Shown: positions 1-10,175, counted from the first letter of the stretch. The stretch is 64,000 nt of DNA from an uncultured Porphyromonadaceae bacterium (GCA_947175295.1 CAMWMK010000003.1:1-64000); one strand, 5' to 3'. Numbers and translations are program-made. The notes: a model not told the origin generated them from the letters alone.

Positions 1-1679
1 CATGTGATATGTACTGCCGCGGTATCTCCGAAAAGATTGTGAAGGTCTCCAAGAATCTCCTGATATGCTCCGACAAGGAACACACCTATGTAGTACGGCT
101 CGCCCGGGCGGAGTCTATGGACCGGCAAAGAATGGCTTACGCCCTGAGGCGCGACAAAACGGTTGATCTTGCCATCGGAGTCGCATGTCACGTCCTGAAT
201 CGTGCATTCCTGAGTGGGTTTTTCATCAAGGCGACTGATAGGCATCGTAGGGAACATCTGATCGATAGCCCAAGTGTCTGGAAGGGACTGGAAGAGTGAG
301 AAATTGCAGAAATACTTTTCAGGTAGCATACGTGCCACCTTCCTAAGTTCTTCAGGCGGATGCTTCATTGAGCGTGTGATGTCGTGCACATCGCGGGCCA
401 CGCTCCAGAAGAGCTTCTCAATCTGAGCGCGGGTAGTAAGGTCAAGGAGTCCGAGACTGAAGAGTTCCAGAGCCTCCTCTCGGATCTGAAGGGCATCGTG
501 CCAGTCTTCAAACACACGGGATGAGTCAATCTTGTCCCATATGTTGTAGAGTTCGCGTGTAAGCTCATGGGCCCCTTCCGGGAGTTCATCATTGTCATTC
601 CAGATCGGAAGCTGAGTGGTCTCAAGCGTCTCAATGATCAGCACGGAATGATGTGCTGTCATGGAGCGTCCTGACTCAGTGATGATATTGGGCTGACGAA
701 GATTGTTCTTCGTACAGACGTCCACAAGAGCCGACACCGCATCGTTGGCATATTCCTGGATGGAATAGTTCATCGAATTCTCTCCGGAAGAGGAACGTGT
801 GCCATCGTAGTCAACTCCGAGGCCTCCCCCTATATCCACGAAGTCGATGTTGAATCCGGCCTTAGACAGCTGCACATAGAACTGCATTGCCTCACGCAGC
901 GCATTCTTTATTCGGCGTATCTTCGTGATCTGACTGCCGATATGGAAATGTATTAGCTTTAGGCACTCTGTCATCTTGTTTTTATCCAAAAACTCGAGAG
1001 CATCGAGAAGCTCGCTTGAATTCAAGCCGAATTTGCTAACGTCGCCTCCCGACTCTTCCCACTTTCCACTTCCGGCGGAAGTCAGTTTGATGCGGATACC
1101 AATATTAGGATCGACTTTCAGACGCTTAGCAACCCTCATGATGAGTTTCAACTCATTCAACTTCTCGACCACAAGATAGATCCTACGGCCCATCTTCTGG
1201 GCAAGAAGCGCCAGCTCCACATAGTCTTCGTCTTTATAGCCATTGCAGACCACAAGAGAATTCTCATGGGTGTTTACTGCAAGCACAGCGTGGAGTTCAG
1301 GTTTGGATCCGGCCTCAAGGCCGATGTTGTATTTATTGCCATGGCTTACAATCTCTTCAACCACCTGACGCATCTGATTGACCTTAATGGGATAGACAAG
1401 ATAGCTTTCCCCCTTGAAGTCATATTCCTTACTTGCAGTCTTAAAGCAGCCTGTGATCTTACGGATACGGTCGTCAAGGATGTCGGGAAAACGCAACAGC
1501 ATGGGCGCGGATATGTCGCGCAGCTTTAGTTCATCGAGCACATGGCGTATGTCTACCGGGGCGTAGCCCTCCTTAGGGGTCACCTGTACATGGCCATCAT
1601 CGTTGATGCTGAAATAATTCAGTCCCCATCCCTGTATGTTGTAGAGTTCACTTGAATCTTCGATTCTCCACTTCCTCAT
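1..1679 (-). CDS. speA: Biosynthetic arginine decarboxylase, 3' part missing at the left window edge
   Basis: Reverse-complement translation starts MRKWRIEDSSELYNIQGWGLNYFSINDDGHVQVTPKEGYAPVDIRHVLDELKLRDISAPMLLRFPDILDDRIRKI and reaches the edge as ...GDTAAVHIT, typical of SpeA. It is absent from the ORF track because it is open at the edge. Confidence 0.93.
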   Translation of the reverse strand, partial: MRKWRIEDSSELYNIQGWGLNYFSINDDGHVQVTPKEGYAPVDIRHVLDELKLRDISAPMLLRFPDILDDRIRKITGCFKTASKEYDFKGESYLVYPIKVNQMRQVVEEIVSHGNKYNIGLEAGSKPELHAVLAVNTHENSLVVCNGYKDEDYVELALLAQKMGRRIYLVVEKLNELKLIMRVAKRLKVDPNIGIRIKLTSAGSGKWEESGGDVSKFGLNSSELLDALEFLDKNKMTECLKLIHFHIGSQITKIRRIKNALREAMQFYVQLSKAGFNIDFVDIGGGLGVDYDGTRSSSGENSMNYSIQEYANDAVSALVDVCTKNNLRQPNIITESGRSMTAHHSVLIIETLETTQLPIWNDNDELPEGAHELTRELYNIWDKIDSSRVFEDWHDALQIREEALELFSLGLLDLTTRAQIEKLFWSVARDVHDITRSMKHPPEELRKVARMLPEKYFCNFSLFQSLPDTWAIDQMFPTMPISRLDEKPTQECTIQDVTCDSDGKINRFVAPQGVSHSLPVHRLRPGEPYYIGVFLVGAYQEILGDLHNLFGDTAAVHIT

Positions 1680-1712
1680 TATTATTGGATTTATTGTTTA
1701 GGGTTAATACAT

Positions 1713-2033
1713 TTAGTTTTGGGCACGCCCAAGTATTTCGAAAATCTGAGCGTAGATTTCAGTGCGTTTGCGGACTATATTGAACTTATCCGTATACTGG
1801 CGCGTACGGATCGGTCCCTCCACATAGAGCTTCTGCCCTTTCCTTATATAACGCTCGGCATAGCGTGCCTGCTCACCGGTCATGACAATATTATGCCACT
1901 CGGTGACCTCCGTATTGCCACGGAGCTCGTTGGTGGCAAGCGAAAAATATGCTACCGGGAAATCCTGCTCCGGATATCTGACATCTGGGTCACCCCCTAC
2001 ATTTCCTATCAATATAGCTTTGTTCACGCTCAT
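1713..2033 (-). CDS. ssb: Single-stranded DNA-binding protein (short, 106 aa)
   Basis: MSVNKAILIGNVGGDPDVRY...VEGPIRTRQYTDK... matches the SSB OB-fold. Confidence 0.93.
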   Translation of the reverse strand: MSVNKAILIGNVGGDPDVRYPEQDFPVAYFSLATNELRGNTEVTEWHNIVMTGEQARYAERYIRKGQKLYVEGPIRTRQYTDKFNIVRKRTEIYAQIFEILGRAQN

Positions 2034-2070
2034 GGTATGGTGAGTTTTAAAGTCATCAATACATTGGAAA

Positions 2071-2991
2071 TTAAAATTTATGAGCCTTCAGATAAAGCCC
2101 AGTACGCTCATGAAGTCCAAATAGGAGATTCATGATATGCACCGCATCTCCAGCTCCACCCCGCATACGGCAATCAGCCACTACACTTACATTCAGGCGG
2201 TCGGGGGAGGTTTTTTGAAGTGTCACCAGAGTCTTCTGCGTTCCTTCCACCTCATAGCCAGGCATTGAGCCTGAAACCATGAAGGTGAAGTTATGATCGT
2301 CGTAACAATCGTTAAAAATCCTGAATACTTCATTTATATCGAGTGTGCAAGGAAGATCTACCGTCACTTTCAGTCCACGGTCGGAAACTTCCTCATCAAG
2401 ATGCCGGAGATGTATATCGCCCTGAAAGGAATTCTGCGTCTTATGCAGCACATGGGCGATCTCCAGACGCGCCATATCAGCCTTTTCCTCAGTGTCGATA
2501 TCGGCTGGACAGGCATATTCCACCGTCACATCGCCTTTAAGCAGAAGATGCCGCGCAAGAGGATAAAGCCCGATGATGGAGGCTGCAGCTACTGACCTTG
2601 GCACCACCGCACGACGACATCCTCGCACTAGCTCCTTACGATTGATTTCAGGAAGTCCATAAGCCATATCAAGAGCTTCGAAGTCGAGAGAGGGGCAATG
2701 AGACATATCGATTATCCTAAGCTCAGGCCATCGGTCGGTATTCATCCTGAAACGGTCAGCCACATCTGAATGGGCATCAATGAATATCACATCGAGTTTC
2801 GCGGGATTGATATCGGGAGAGAACTCAAGGCTGCACTCTCCGGCGAGTCCATGATGCACAGACGCCACCTTACGCCCTACCTTACCCGGAGCGAACGCAC
2901 TGGCCAACTCCACATCAGGATGGTTTATGAGGACGCGTATGAGTTCGCCGGCCATCGCCGTGTCCGCGCCTGCTATTCCTACTCTTATCAT
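2071..2991 (-). CDS. argC: N-acetyl-gamma-glutamyl-phosphate reductase homologue (ArgC-like; catalytic Cys apparently substituted)
   Basis: GIAGADTAMAGELIRVL N-terminus, YGLPEINRKEL, and RGGAGDAVHIMNLLFGLHERTGL are ArgC-like. The NPGCYPTA active-site motif reads VPRSVAAAS. Confidence 0.8.
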   Translation of the reverse strand: MIRVGIAGADTAMAGELIRVLINHPDVELASAFAPGKVGRKVASVHHGLAGECSLEFSPDINPAKLDVIFIDAHSDVADRFRMNTDRWPELRIIDMSHCPSLDFEALDMAYGLPEINRKELVRGCRRAVVPRSVAAASIIGLYPLARHLLLKGDVTVEYACPADIDTEEKADMARLEIAHVLHKTQNSFQGDIHLRHLDEEVSDRGLKVTVDLPCTLDINEVFRIFNDCYDDHNFTFMVSGSMPGYEVEGTQKTLVTLQKTSPDRLNVSVVADCRMRGGAGDAVHIMNLLFGLHERTGLYLKAHKF

Positions 2992-3006
2992 ATTCTGAAG
3001 TTGTGT

Positions 3007-3495
3007 TTACTTGAAATCGCCGACCGGAAGAATCATGGACAGTATTTCAGTGGCTCTTTCGTGGGTGACGCCCTCCCGAAGAGCTATGAATACCGTATTG
3101 ACTCCAGCTATTGTACCCGCTATCTCCGGAGCATTGAGCATATCTATATCATATGCGATTCCGGACGCATATCCGTTGCGTGTCAGCATCACTATGAGGT
3201 TGCCTGAGAATTCCAGTGAAATGAATCCATTGCCTATCTGGCGCGACAAGTTGGCCGTACGCCTGCCGCCGGATATCATCTTTGCGGTAGAGGCATCAGG
3301 CAACATATAAGCGTAAGCGCCATGATCAAGAGGCACCTTAGTTGTCTTAAGCATCTTGAGATCACGCGAAAGAGTAGCCTGGGTGACGAATATGCCTCTT
3401 TCTGATAGCAAGCCGAGCAGTTCTTCCTGGCTTCCGACATTATTGTTTTTTATGATTTCGATCAGAATTTCGATTCTATCGTTTTTTCTGCTCAT
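3007..3495 (-). CDS. argR: Arginine repressor ArgR
   Basis: Start chosen at MSRKNDRIEILIEIIKNNNVGSQEELLGLLSERGIFVTQATLSRDLKMLKTTKV; ArgR winged-helix N-terminus. Confidence 0.93.
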   Translation of the reverse strand: MSRKNDRIEILIEIIKNNNVGSQEELLGLLSERGIFVTQATLSRDLKMLKTTKVPLDHGAYAYMLPDASTAKMISGGRRTANLSRQIGNGFISLEFSGNLIVMLTRNGYASGIAYDIDMLNAPEIAGTIAGVNTVFIALREGVTHERATEILSMILPVGDFK

Positions 3496-3508
3496 GTTCT
3501 TTGAAGAT

Positions 3509-4138
3509 TTAATCGGCACTTGACTGCCGTCTGTCAATTTCCAATTTGATCTCTCCGGCCTTCTCATAATCCTCTTCGCTTACCGCCTTATCCATCATGC
3601 GGCGCAATGCATCAAGATCCATGTCCTCATAAGGCGACATATCGGAGTTTTTCACACGCTCTATCGCCTTTCTGGCAGGAATGGACTGGCGTGGAGCCAC
3701 ATGTAGGCCACGCGGAGCGAACGACTCACGGTCGATGCCGCATCGGTCAAGCAAATCCCTTGTGGTGAAGACCGGAGCTCCAGCACGCATGGCAAGGGCT
3801 ATGGCATCGCTCGAGCGTGCGTCGATGACCCGTGTATCGCCAGCCAGACACAGCGTCACATCAGCCGCGAAGATACCGTTGTCGAGCTGCTTTATGACGA
3901 CAGACTCCATGCCTATACCGAACGCTCCGAGGATCTCAGATGTAAAATCATGAGTCAACGGACGCGGAGTCTTTATCTTCTGAAGCATGCATTCGATAGA
4001 CTGCGCCTCATTATAGCCGATGATAATCGGGAGCCTCAGACTTCCGTCTTCCTCTTCAAGCACCATGGCATACATGCCGTTTTCAATTTGATTGTATGTT
4101 ATTCCTACGATTTTCAACCGTATTAATTCTTTTTCCAT
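3509..4138 (-). CDS. Bifunctional nuclease (BFN/DUF151) family protein with C-terminal UVR-like motif
   Basis: LPIIIGYNEAQSIECMLQ...RPLTHDFTSEIL...RSSDAIALAMRAGAPVF; C-terminal DLDALRRMMDKAVSEEDYEKAGEIKLEID. Confidence 0.9.
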   Translation of the reverse strand: MEKELIRLKIVGITYNQIENGMYAMVLEEEDGSLRLPIIIGYNEAQSIECMLQKIKTPRPLTHDFTSEILGAFGIGMESVVIKQLDNGIFAADVTLCLAGDTRVIDARSSDAIALAMRAGAPVFTTRDLLDRCGIDRESFAPRGLHVAPRQSIPARKAIERVKNSDMSPYEDMDLDALRRMMDKAVSEEDYEKAGEIKLEIDRRQSSAD

Positions 4139-4184
4139 TCTTGCTTATGTTTGATTGGCAGATAATCGTGCTATTACCACAGTG

Positions 4185-5285
4185 TCACGGTTTGGTGATC
4201 ATTCCGGATCCAAGGCATATCGAACGGTCGGGAGTGTAGATAACCGAGTATTGTCCTGGCGCTATCCCCTGTACTTCTCGTTGCGACACAATCTCGAATC
4301 GACCGTCGTCCATGCGAATCAGACGTCCATCGAAAAATTCCGGTGTATGCCGAGTCTTAAAAGCAATTGGAAGCGAGCCATCCGAATCTTTGTCGAAAGC
4401 GTCGGAGAGAAAAGGATCTTCCGTGATCCAATGCATTTCATCCATACGTATAGCCTTGCCGTATTGAAGTTTCGTATCGTATCCATGACTGACATACACC
4501 ACATTGTCTCGCACGTTTTTCCTTACGACAAACCATGGTCCCCCTCCGAGGCCAAGACCTTTCCGCTGCCCGATAGTATAGAACCAATAGCCTTTGTGCT
4601 CGCCGATCTTTCTGCCAGTCTCAATTTCAATCACAGGTCCCTTTCTGGTGCCTATATGGCGCTCGAGGAAGTCACTATAATCAATCTTACCGAGGAAACA
4701 GATGCCTTGACTGTCTTTTCGTGTAGCATTAGGCAGACCGGCGTCCCTGGCCGCTTCCCTTACCTCCTCCTTCGTCATATCGCCGAGTGGAAACAAGAGA
4801 TGGCTTAGCTGGGAGTAACTTATCTGGGCCAGGAAGTCGGTCTGGTCCTTCACAGCATCAGGAGCTGTAGCAAGCCAGAACTTTCCGTCTTTCTCCAACA
4901 CCTTAGCGTAGTGGCCTGTTGCGGTCTTATCGAACTCGTGTCCCCAGCGTTCCTCAAAGAATCCAAACTTAATGATTTTATTGCACATCATATCAGGATG
5001 CGGAGTAAGGCCTGCCTTGACGGTGCGAAGCGCATACTCCATGACATAGTCCCAATACTCCTCATGCAGTGAAACCACCTTGAAAGGAAGGCCGTATTTC
5101 CTTGCGATGAGGGTGCACATCTCTATGTCTTCATCTGCGGAGCAATCACCTTCTCCGTTATCCATCCCTATACGGATGTAGAAAAGGTGAAGGTCGTGTC
5201 CTTGATGAAACAGACGATCGACCGTCACAGCGCTGTCAACACCTCCCGAGATGAGGACAGCAATCTTCAATTTCTTATCTTCCAT
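4185..5285 (-). CDS. mnmA: tRNA-specific 2-thiouridylase MnmA
   Basis: [75 protein letters not shown]. Confidence 0.95.
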   Translation of the reverse strand: MEDKKLKIAVLISGGVDSAVTVDRLFHQGHDLHLFYIRIGMDNGEGDCSADEDIEMCTLIARKYGLPFKVVSLHEEYWDYVMEYALRTVKAGLTPHPDMMCNKIIKFGFFEERWGHEFDKTATGHYAKVLEKDGKFWLATAPDAVKDQTDFLAQISYSQLSHLLFPLGDMTKEEVREAARDAGLPNATRKDSQGICFLGKIDYSDFLERHIGTRKGPVIEIETGRKIGEHKGYWFYTIGQRKGLGLGGGPWFVVRKNVRDNVVYVSHGYDTKLQYGKAIRMDEMHWITEDPFLSDAFDKDSDGSLPIAFKTRHTPEFFDGRLIRMDDGRFEIVSQREVQGIAPGQYSVIYTPDRSICLGSGMITKP

Positions 5286-5312
5286 ATCATTTCGTCTGAT
5301 AGATGACACGTA

Positions 5313-5852
5313 TCACACTTCTTCCAGTTCATCCTCACTGTGGTCTGAGGAATGAAGCATATGAAGAGAAAGGAAATAGTCTACCGATATCTTACCGGGT
5401 CCTACGAGAATGAGGAAAAAGAAGATGCCCAAAAACATAATGGGAAGATATGCAGGTTGCTCCCAGCTCAAGAGATAGGGAGCCTTCGAAGCCACATGTA
5501 TGAGGTGATAGGCCGCCATAGTCATTGCCACAAACGGGGGTATAAGCATGATCCTGGTCAGGAATCCGGCCATTATGAATATGCTGCAGACCGTTTCGAT
5601 GACAATCATGGTCCATAGGGATACAGCCGACGACATGCCGAGCACGGAAGGGAAGGAATCCTGAATCATCGAAAATGCTCCTATCTGACGGATGCCAAAC
5701 TGAAGAAGCATGATGCCTACGAAAAGACGCAGGAAAAGGCGCCCAAGATGCGTATAGCTGTAGCCGGTAGAGGCAACATATATCTTTTTCGGGAGAGCGA
5801 GAACATTCTTTCTGTCCATACGGAATTGTGTATTGTTTGTGTCGCTAAACAC
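5313..5852 (-). CDS. DoxX family membrane protein
   Basis: LGRLFLRLFVGIMLLQFGIRQIG... multi-TM DoxX pattern with ILVGPGKISVDYFLS C-terminus. Confidence 0.75.
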   Translation of the reverse strand: MFSDTNNTQFRMDRKNVLALPKKIYVASTGYSYTHLGRLFLRLFVGIMLLQFGIRQIGAFSMIQDSFPSVLGMSSAVSLWTMIVIETVCSIFIMAGFLTRIMLIPPFVAMTMAAYHLIHVASKAPYLLSWEQPAYLPIMFLGIFFFLILVGPGKISVDYFLSLHMLHSSDHSEDELEEV

Positions 5853-5855
5853 AGC

Positions 5856-6794
5856 TTATTTGGAACTATCGAGCATATAGAGAGCAGCGTTCATAGCATC
5901 AAGCACTCCCATATGCTTATTGACAAGGGTACCGTCGGCGCCTATGAGGTATACTTCCGGGACATCGCGAAGGTCATAGACCTCCGCCACTGTGTCTGAA
6001 GCGCCTACCGTCCAGTTGGCAGGAAAATCAGACAACTTATTTTGCCAGCCCTCATCTGCGTCAGGGATGATGAAGAGGACATTGATTTTTCCATCAGCCA
6101 CAGCTTTGCTGAAAGTCACATTAGACTGCATCCTGAGCTTTCCCATACGGCACTGGTCGCAGTCCGGATCTCCGAAGATAATGATGGTTGGGGTCGACAT
6201 CGGAAAGAACTGCGCTGCGTCTCCGTTGGGACGAACGAAATCGAAACGTGCGGGCTGACTACCTACCATGGTTGACTCCAGTTGCTTCAGCTGCTCTTCA
6301 AAACGGATTCTCTTCGTCTTTGGAAATTTTTTATTGGAGAGTGCGGATCGAAGGATTCTTACATAAAGCTCATCAATCCAGAACTCCGCCCGAGGCCCAT
6401 ATATGTTCTCCTCAGCTGCTTTTGTCAGTTGATAGAGAAGCATCGGATTTTTCTGAAGGTTTTTCAAAAGTTTATCCACGGCAGCTGTCACTCGGTCCTT
6501 GTCGGCATATTGCACAGTCGAGGCATAGACCTGGAAAGCATGGTTCATCTTAGCTTGGTCTACAGCGTCTTTCGATTTCAGATCGAGGGGATTCCAGAAG
6601 TTTTCAGCAAGCCAGTTGCATTTCTCGGCGAAACTTGATATTTCTTCCGGAGCTACAGGATATTCGAAAAGAGGATCTATATACATGACTCCCGTCTCTA
6701 TAAGCTGAGTGGAGTCATTGGTCTCCTGCGCAAAGGTATATGCACAGCCGCCCCAAAGGACCGCAGACAGTGTCCATATCTTGATGTTCATCAT
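5856..6794 (-). CDS. DUF5106-like / thioredoxin-like exported protein
   Basis: Signal peptide, then YPVAPEEISSFAEKCNWLAENFWNPLDLKSKDAVDQAKMNHAF and thioredoxin-like FGDPDCDQCRMGKLRMQ. Confidence 0.75.
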   Translation of the reverse strand: MMNIKIWTLSAVLWGGCAYTFAQETNDSTQLIETGVMYIDPLFEYPVAPEEISSFAEKCNWLAENFWNPLDLKSKDAVDQAKMNHAFQVYASTVQYADKDRVTAAVDKLLKNLQKNPMLLYQLTKAAEENIYGPRAEFWIDELYVRILRSALSNKKFPKTKRIRFEEQLKQLESTMVGSQPARFDFVRPNGDAAQFFPMSTPTIIIFGDPDCDQCRMGKLRMQSNVTFSKAVADGKINVLFIIPDADEGWQNKLSDFPANWTVGASDTVAEVYDLRDVPEVYLIGADGTLVNKHMGVLDAMNAALYMLDSSK

Positions 6795-7670
6795 TTAAGT
6801 CGTAAGTCGTTTATCATCTTTAAATTGTTTCACCAATAAATCAAGTGGGTGCTTCACTATGTTTCTGAGTCTCCAACCGCGGCTCCGCATCTCCTCTTCG
6901 ATCACATCGCTAAGCGCTTTAGCCACCGAACCAACAAACCCGATACCTTCGTCGCGAAGTGCTGCTTCAGGATAAAGAGCGAACTCCCTATCGAAAAACC
7001 ACCGGGTCTGCGACTCCGTAAGTCTCCTGATATAGGGGTCAGAAATATTCTCAATTACGAAAGGCATGAATCCGGCTATCCAACGATTGGGAACGGGCTG
7101 CCGATAGAGATGGTCTACCACATCGCTCACTGTCAGGCCATAACGCTCTCCGAATTTCCTGGTGATCTCATCAGGAGCTATTCCCTTGAATACATCGCTG
7201 AGCAGACGACGGCTGTAGGCGACTCCCCCTCCTTCATCGTCAAGCAAGTAGCCGAGAGAGGCCGATTTCCGGTCAATTGCCACGCCATCGTAGTGGCAGG
7301 AGTTGCTTCCCGTGCCCATGATGCATGCGACTCCAGGAGAGTCACCAAGCAGGGCATACGCAGCTCCCTCCATATCGCTCATGGCCACGATGTCATGGCA
7401 GGAAAATATTTCCGAAAGAATCGCCTCCATCTTGCCAGCTATGAGCGGAGATCCAATTCCCGCTCCGAAAAAGCGCAAGACGTCGAATGAGTCACCAAGC
7501 GCAGCACGCACAAGGCGGAGCTCCTCCTCTATCATATCAGTATCATGGTGCAAGGGACTAATCCCAACACCGGAATGCCGCTCTTCCGTCCATCCGGAAG
7601 AGTCATCGACAGATGAAAGCTTCACCCAATCGGTTTTTGTGGCGCCTGCGTCGGCTATGAGAATCTTCAT
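6795..7670 (-). CDS. BadF/BadG/BcrA/BcrD-type ATPase (N-acetylglucosamine kinase-like)
   Basis: MKILIADAGATKTDWVKL..., IMGTGSNSCHYDG, GYLLDDEGGGVAYSRRLLSDVF, GFVGSVAKALSDVI. Confidence 0.88.
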   Translation of the reverse strand: MKILIADAGATKTDWVKLSSVDDSSGWTEERHSGVGISPLHHDTDMIEEELRLVRAALGDSFDVLRFFGAGIGSPLIAGKMEAILSEIFSCHDIVAMSDMEGAAYALLGDSPGVACIMGTGSNSCHYDGVAIDRKSASLGYLLDDEGGGVAYSRRLLSDVFKGIAPDEITRKFGERYGLTVSDVVDHLYRQPVPNRWIAGFMPFVIENISDPYIRRLTESQTRWFFDREFALYPEAALRDEGIGFVGSVAKALSDVIEEEMRSRGWRLRNIVKHPLDLLVKQFKDDKRLTT

Positions 7671-7835
7671 TGGTTTCCTAATATGTATATTCAACTACAA
7701 AATTAAATAAAATTGCGCATATATACAAATTATATAAATCGAACTTAAGATTCTTTAACATGTATGGCTTTATTCTGCGATAGCTGAGTAACTACCTATA
7801 TTAATAAGCATCGGGCGATGACAATAACCAACAAA

Positions 7836-7862
7836 AGCGGAATCCCTACCCGGGATTCCGCT
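7836..7862 (-). terminator. Rho-independent terminator downstream of the rubrerythrin gene
   Basis: 11-bp perfect stem AGCGGAATCCC/GGGATTCCGCT, followed on the minus strand by TTTTGTT. Confidence 0.8.
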
Positions 7863-7886
7863 GAATAATGCTTTTCAGTGCAGACA

Positions 7887-8426
7887 TCAGTAATTTTCGG
7901 GGCGAAGCTCGAAAAAGGCCTGAGGATGGCTACATACAGGACACTTCTGAGGAGCAGACTTTCCAACATGGATATGGCCACATTCAAGGCACATCCACAT
8001 ACGGTCACCCTCGCGGGAGAACACGATACCATCCTCAATGTTCTTGAAGAGAGTCTTATAGCGCTCCATATGGGTGCGTTCAATCTCACCTACCATCTCA
8101 AACTTCTTTGCGATTTCAGTAAAACCTTCTTCGCGCGCCACCTGTGCAAAGGCTTTATACATGTCATCCCACTCGTATTCCTCACCAGCTGCAGCGTCTA
8201 CGAGGTTGTCGGGAGTTGCCGGTACGTCACCGCCATGAAGGTATTTGAACCAGAGCTTTGCGTGGGTATGTTCGTTCTTGGATGTTTCTTCGAAGATGTC
8301 GCCGATCTGCTCGTAGCCGTCTTTTCTTGCCTTCTTTGCATAGAAGGAGTATTTCACACATGCCTGAGATTCGCCTGCGAATGCGGTCTTAAGGCATTCT
8401 TCGGTCTTGCTTCCTTTGAGTTCCAT
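7887..8426 (-). CDS. Rubrerythrin
   Basis: ELKGSKTEECLKTAFAGESQACVKYSFYAKKARKDG... plus C-terminal rubredoxin-like CLECGHIHVGKSAPQKCPVCSHPQAFFEL. Confidence 0.95.
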   Translation of the reverse strand: MELKGSKTEECLKTAFAGESQACVKYSFYAKKARKDGYEQIGDIFEETSKNEHTHAKLWFKYLHGGDVPATPDNLVDAAAGEEYEWDDMYKAFAQVAREEGFTEIAKKFEMVGEIERTHMERYKTLFKNIEDGIVFSREGDRMWMCLECGHIHVGKSAPQKCPVCSHPQAFFELRPENY

Positions 8427-8595
8427 ATTTAATTATTCTTTTGTTTTAGGGTTGTTTTTGTTTTCTTTATCTTCCTTAACGCAGTACAGCCTCAAATGTT
8501 CATTTTTTTTAAATTAATTTCTTATCATAATCAAAGAAACCATCTTAACCAGATAGTTTTTTCATTTGATTTTAGGGATATCTAATAATTTTAAT

Positions 8596-8603
8596 TATAT
8601 TTG
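8596..8603 (+). promoter_or_regulatory. Bacteroidota-type -7 box (TATATTTG) upstream of the 4Fe-4S gene
   Basis: TATATTTG, with a TTTG 17 nt further upstream (8575-8578). Confidence 0.6.
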
Positions 8604-8639
8604 CAGTCTCATAATTCAAACAAACAATAAAAATAAGTA

Positions 8640-10124
8640 ATGGCTTTCAATAAACTCAAGACCACAAGAAGAATACTCGCTGTTGTGAGCATCATTCTCG
8701 TGACGGGACTTTTCCTTGATTTCACTGGTACCTGGCAATCTATTTTCGGATGGGTTGCCAAGATTCAATTCCTCCCGGCTTTGCTTTCACTCAATGTGCT
8801 CGTGATTGCCGGACTACTCATCCTGACTTTGCTTTTCGGTAGACTATATTGCTCGGTGATATGTCCGCTCGGCATCATGCAGGACGGCTTCGCATGGTTA
8901 GGTAGAAAAGCAAAGAAGAACCGCTACTCGTTCTCAAAATCAAAAAACATACTCCGATATGGTATGCTGGCTGTCATGGCAATGGCCGTCATAGCTGGAA
9001 TCAGCTCTTTGGTTGCACTGCTCGCCCCCTACAGTGCTTACGGGCGTATAGTATCAAGCCTACTCCAACCGGTATGGATATGGGGAAATAACCTTCTCGC
9101 ATCCTGGGCCGAAACGCATGACAGCTATGCTTTCCATGAAGTGGAGTATTGGAGCAAGGGGACATGTGTGCTTGTTGTAGCAGTCACTACCCTCGCCATA
9201 CTTGCCATTCTCGCGTGGCGCAACGGACGCACCTATTGCAATACGATATGCCCAGTGGGCACAACGCTTGGCTTCCTCTCCAAGTTCTCTCTTTTCCGCG
9301 TCGTAATCGACAGATCCAAATGCGTTGACTGCAAGCTTTGCTCGCGCAATTGCAAGAGCGCATGCATAGATATCGCAGACCATAGAATAGACTATTCCCG
9401 ATGTGTAACCTGCTTCGATTGCTTAGATAAATGCCATAAGGGTGCGTTATCATATAAATATGTAGGTCTGAGTCCGCTAAACAATTCTGCTGAGAAGAAG
9501 GAGATTGACGGTTCTCGCCGTCAGTTTCTTTCAGCCACGGCAGTCATCGGCGCCACCGCCGCAATGTCGGCAGCCGACAAGGTGGTCGATGGCGGCTTAG
9601 CCACCATCGTGGATAAGAAAAAGCCTAATAGAAAGACTCACATAGTACCTCCTGGAGCCATAAGCCTCAGAAATCTTCACCAGCACTGCACTGCTTGCCA
9701 GCTTTGTGTTTCGGTATGCCCAAACGAAGTGCTCCGTCCCCAGACAGCCATGGAGAACTTCATGCAACCGGAATCTTCGTATGAGCGCGGCTATTGCCGA
9801 CCGGAATGCACGAAATGTTCAGACGTATGCCCCACAGGGGCTATACGTCCGATCGATACTCTGGATAAGTCTTCCATTCAAATCGGACACGCAGTATGGG
9901 TAAAAGACAACTGCATACCCCTTACCGACGGAGTAGAGTGTGGCAACTGCGCACGCCACTGTCCAGCTGGAGCCATCTCTATGGTGGAATCGGGAAACGG
10001 AGTCAAGATACCGGCGGTCAACACTGAACGATGCATAGGATGCGGTGCCTGTGAAAACCTATGTCCCTCTCGTCCCTTCAGCGCGATATATATCGAGGGG
10101 CATGAAAATCATAGGGTGATTTAA
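8640..10124 (+). CDS. Membrane polyferredoxin: NapH-like N-terminus fused to a NapG-like multi-4Fe-4S domain
   Basis: TM helices with GRLYCSVICPLGIMQD and GRTYCNTICPVGTTLG, several CxxCxxCxxxC clusters, internal SRRQFLSATAVIGATAAM. Confidence 0.9.
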   Translation: MAFNKLKTTRRILAVVSIILVTGLFLDFTGTWQSIFGWVAKIQFLPALLSLNVLVIAGLLILTLLFGRLYCSVICPLGIMQDGFAWLGRKAKKNRYSFSKSKNILRYGMLAVMAMAVIAGISSLVALLAPYSAYGRIVSSLLQPVWIWGNNLLASWAETHDSYAFHEVEYWSKGTCVLVVAVTTLAILAILAWRNGRTYCNTICPVGTTLGFLSKFSLFRVVIDRSKCVDCKLCSRNCKSACIDIADHRIDYSRCVTCFDCLDKCHKGALSYKYVGLSPLNNSAEKKEIDGSRRQFLSATAVIGATAAMSAADKVVDGGLATIVDKKKPNRKTHIVPPGAISLRNLHQHCTACQLCVSVCPNEVLRPQTAMENFMQPESSYERGYCRPECTKCSDVCPTGAIRPIDTLDKSSIQIGHAVWVKDNCIPLTDGVECGNCARHCPAGAISMVESGNGVKIPAVNTERCIGCGACENLCPSRPFSAIYIEGHENHRVI

Positions 10125-10175
10125 TGATCTACCGCCAATGATCAATCTATATCACAATTTAAAGAACATAGAAAG

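Noticed and set aside
4155-4808. 217-aa plus-strand ORF
   Set aside because: Antisense to mnmA.
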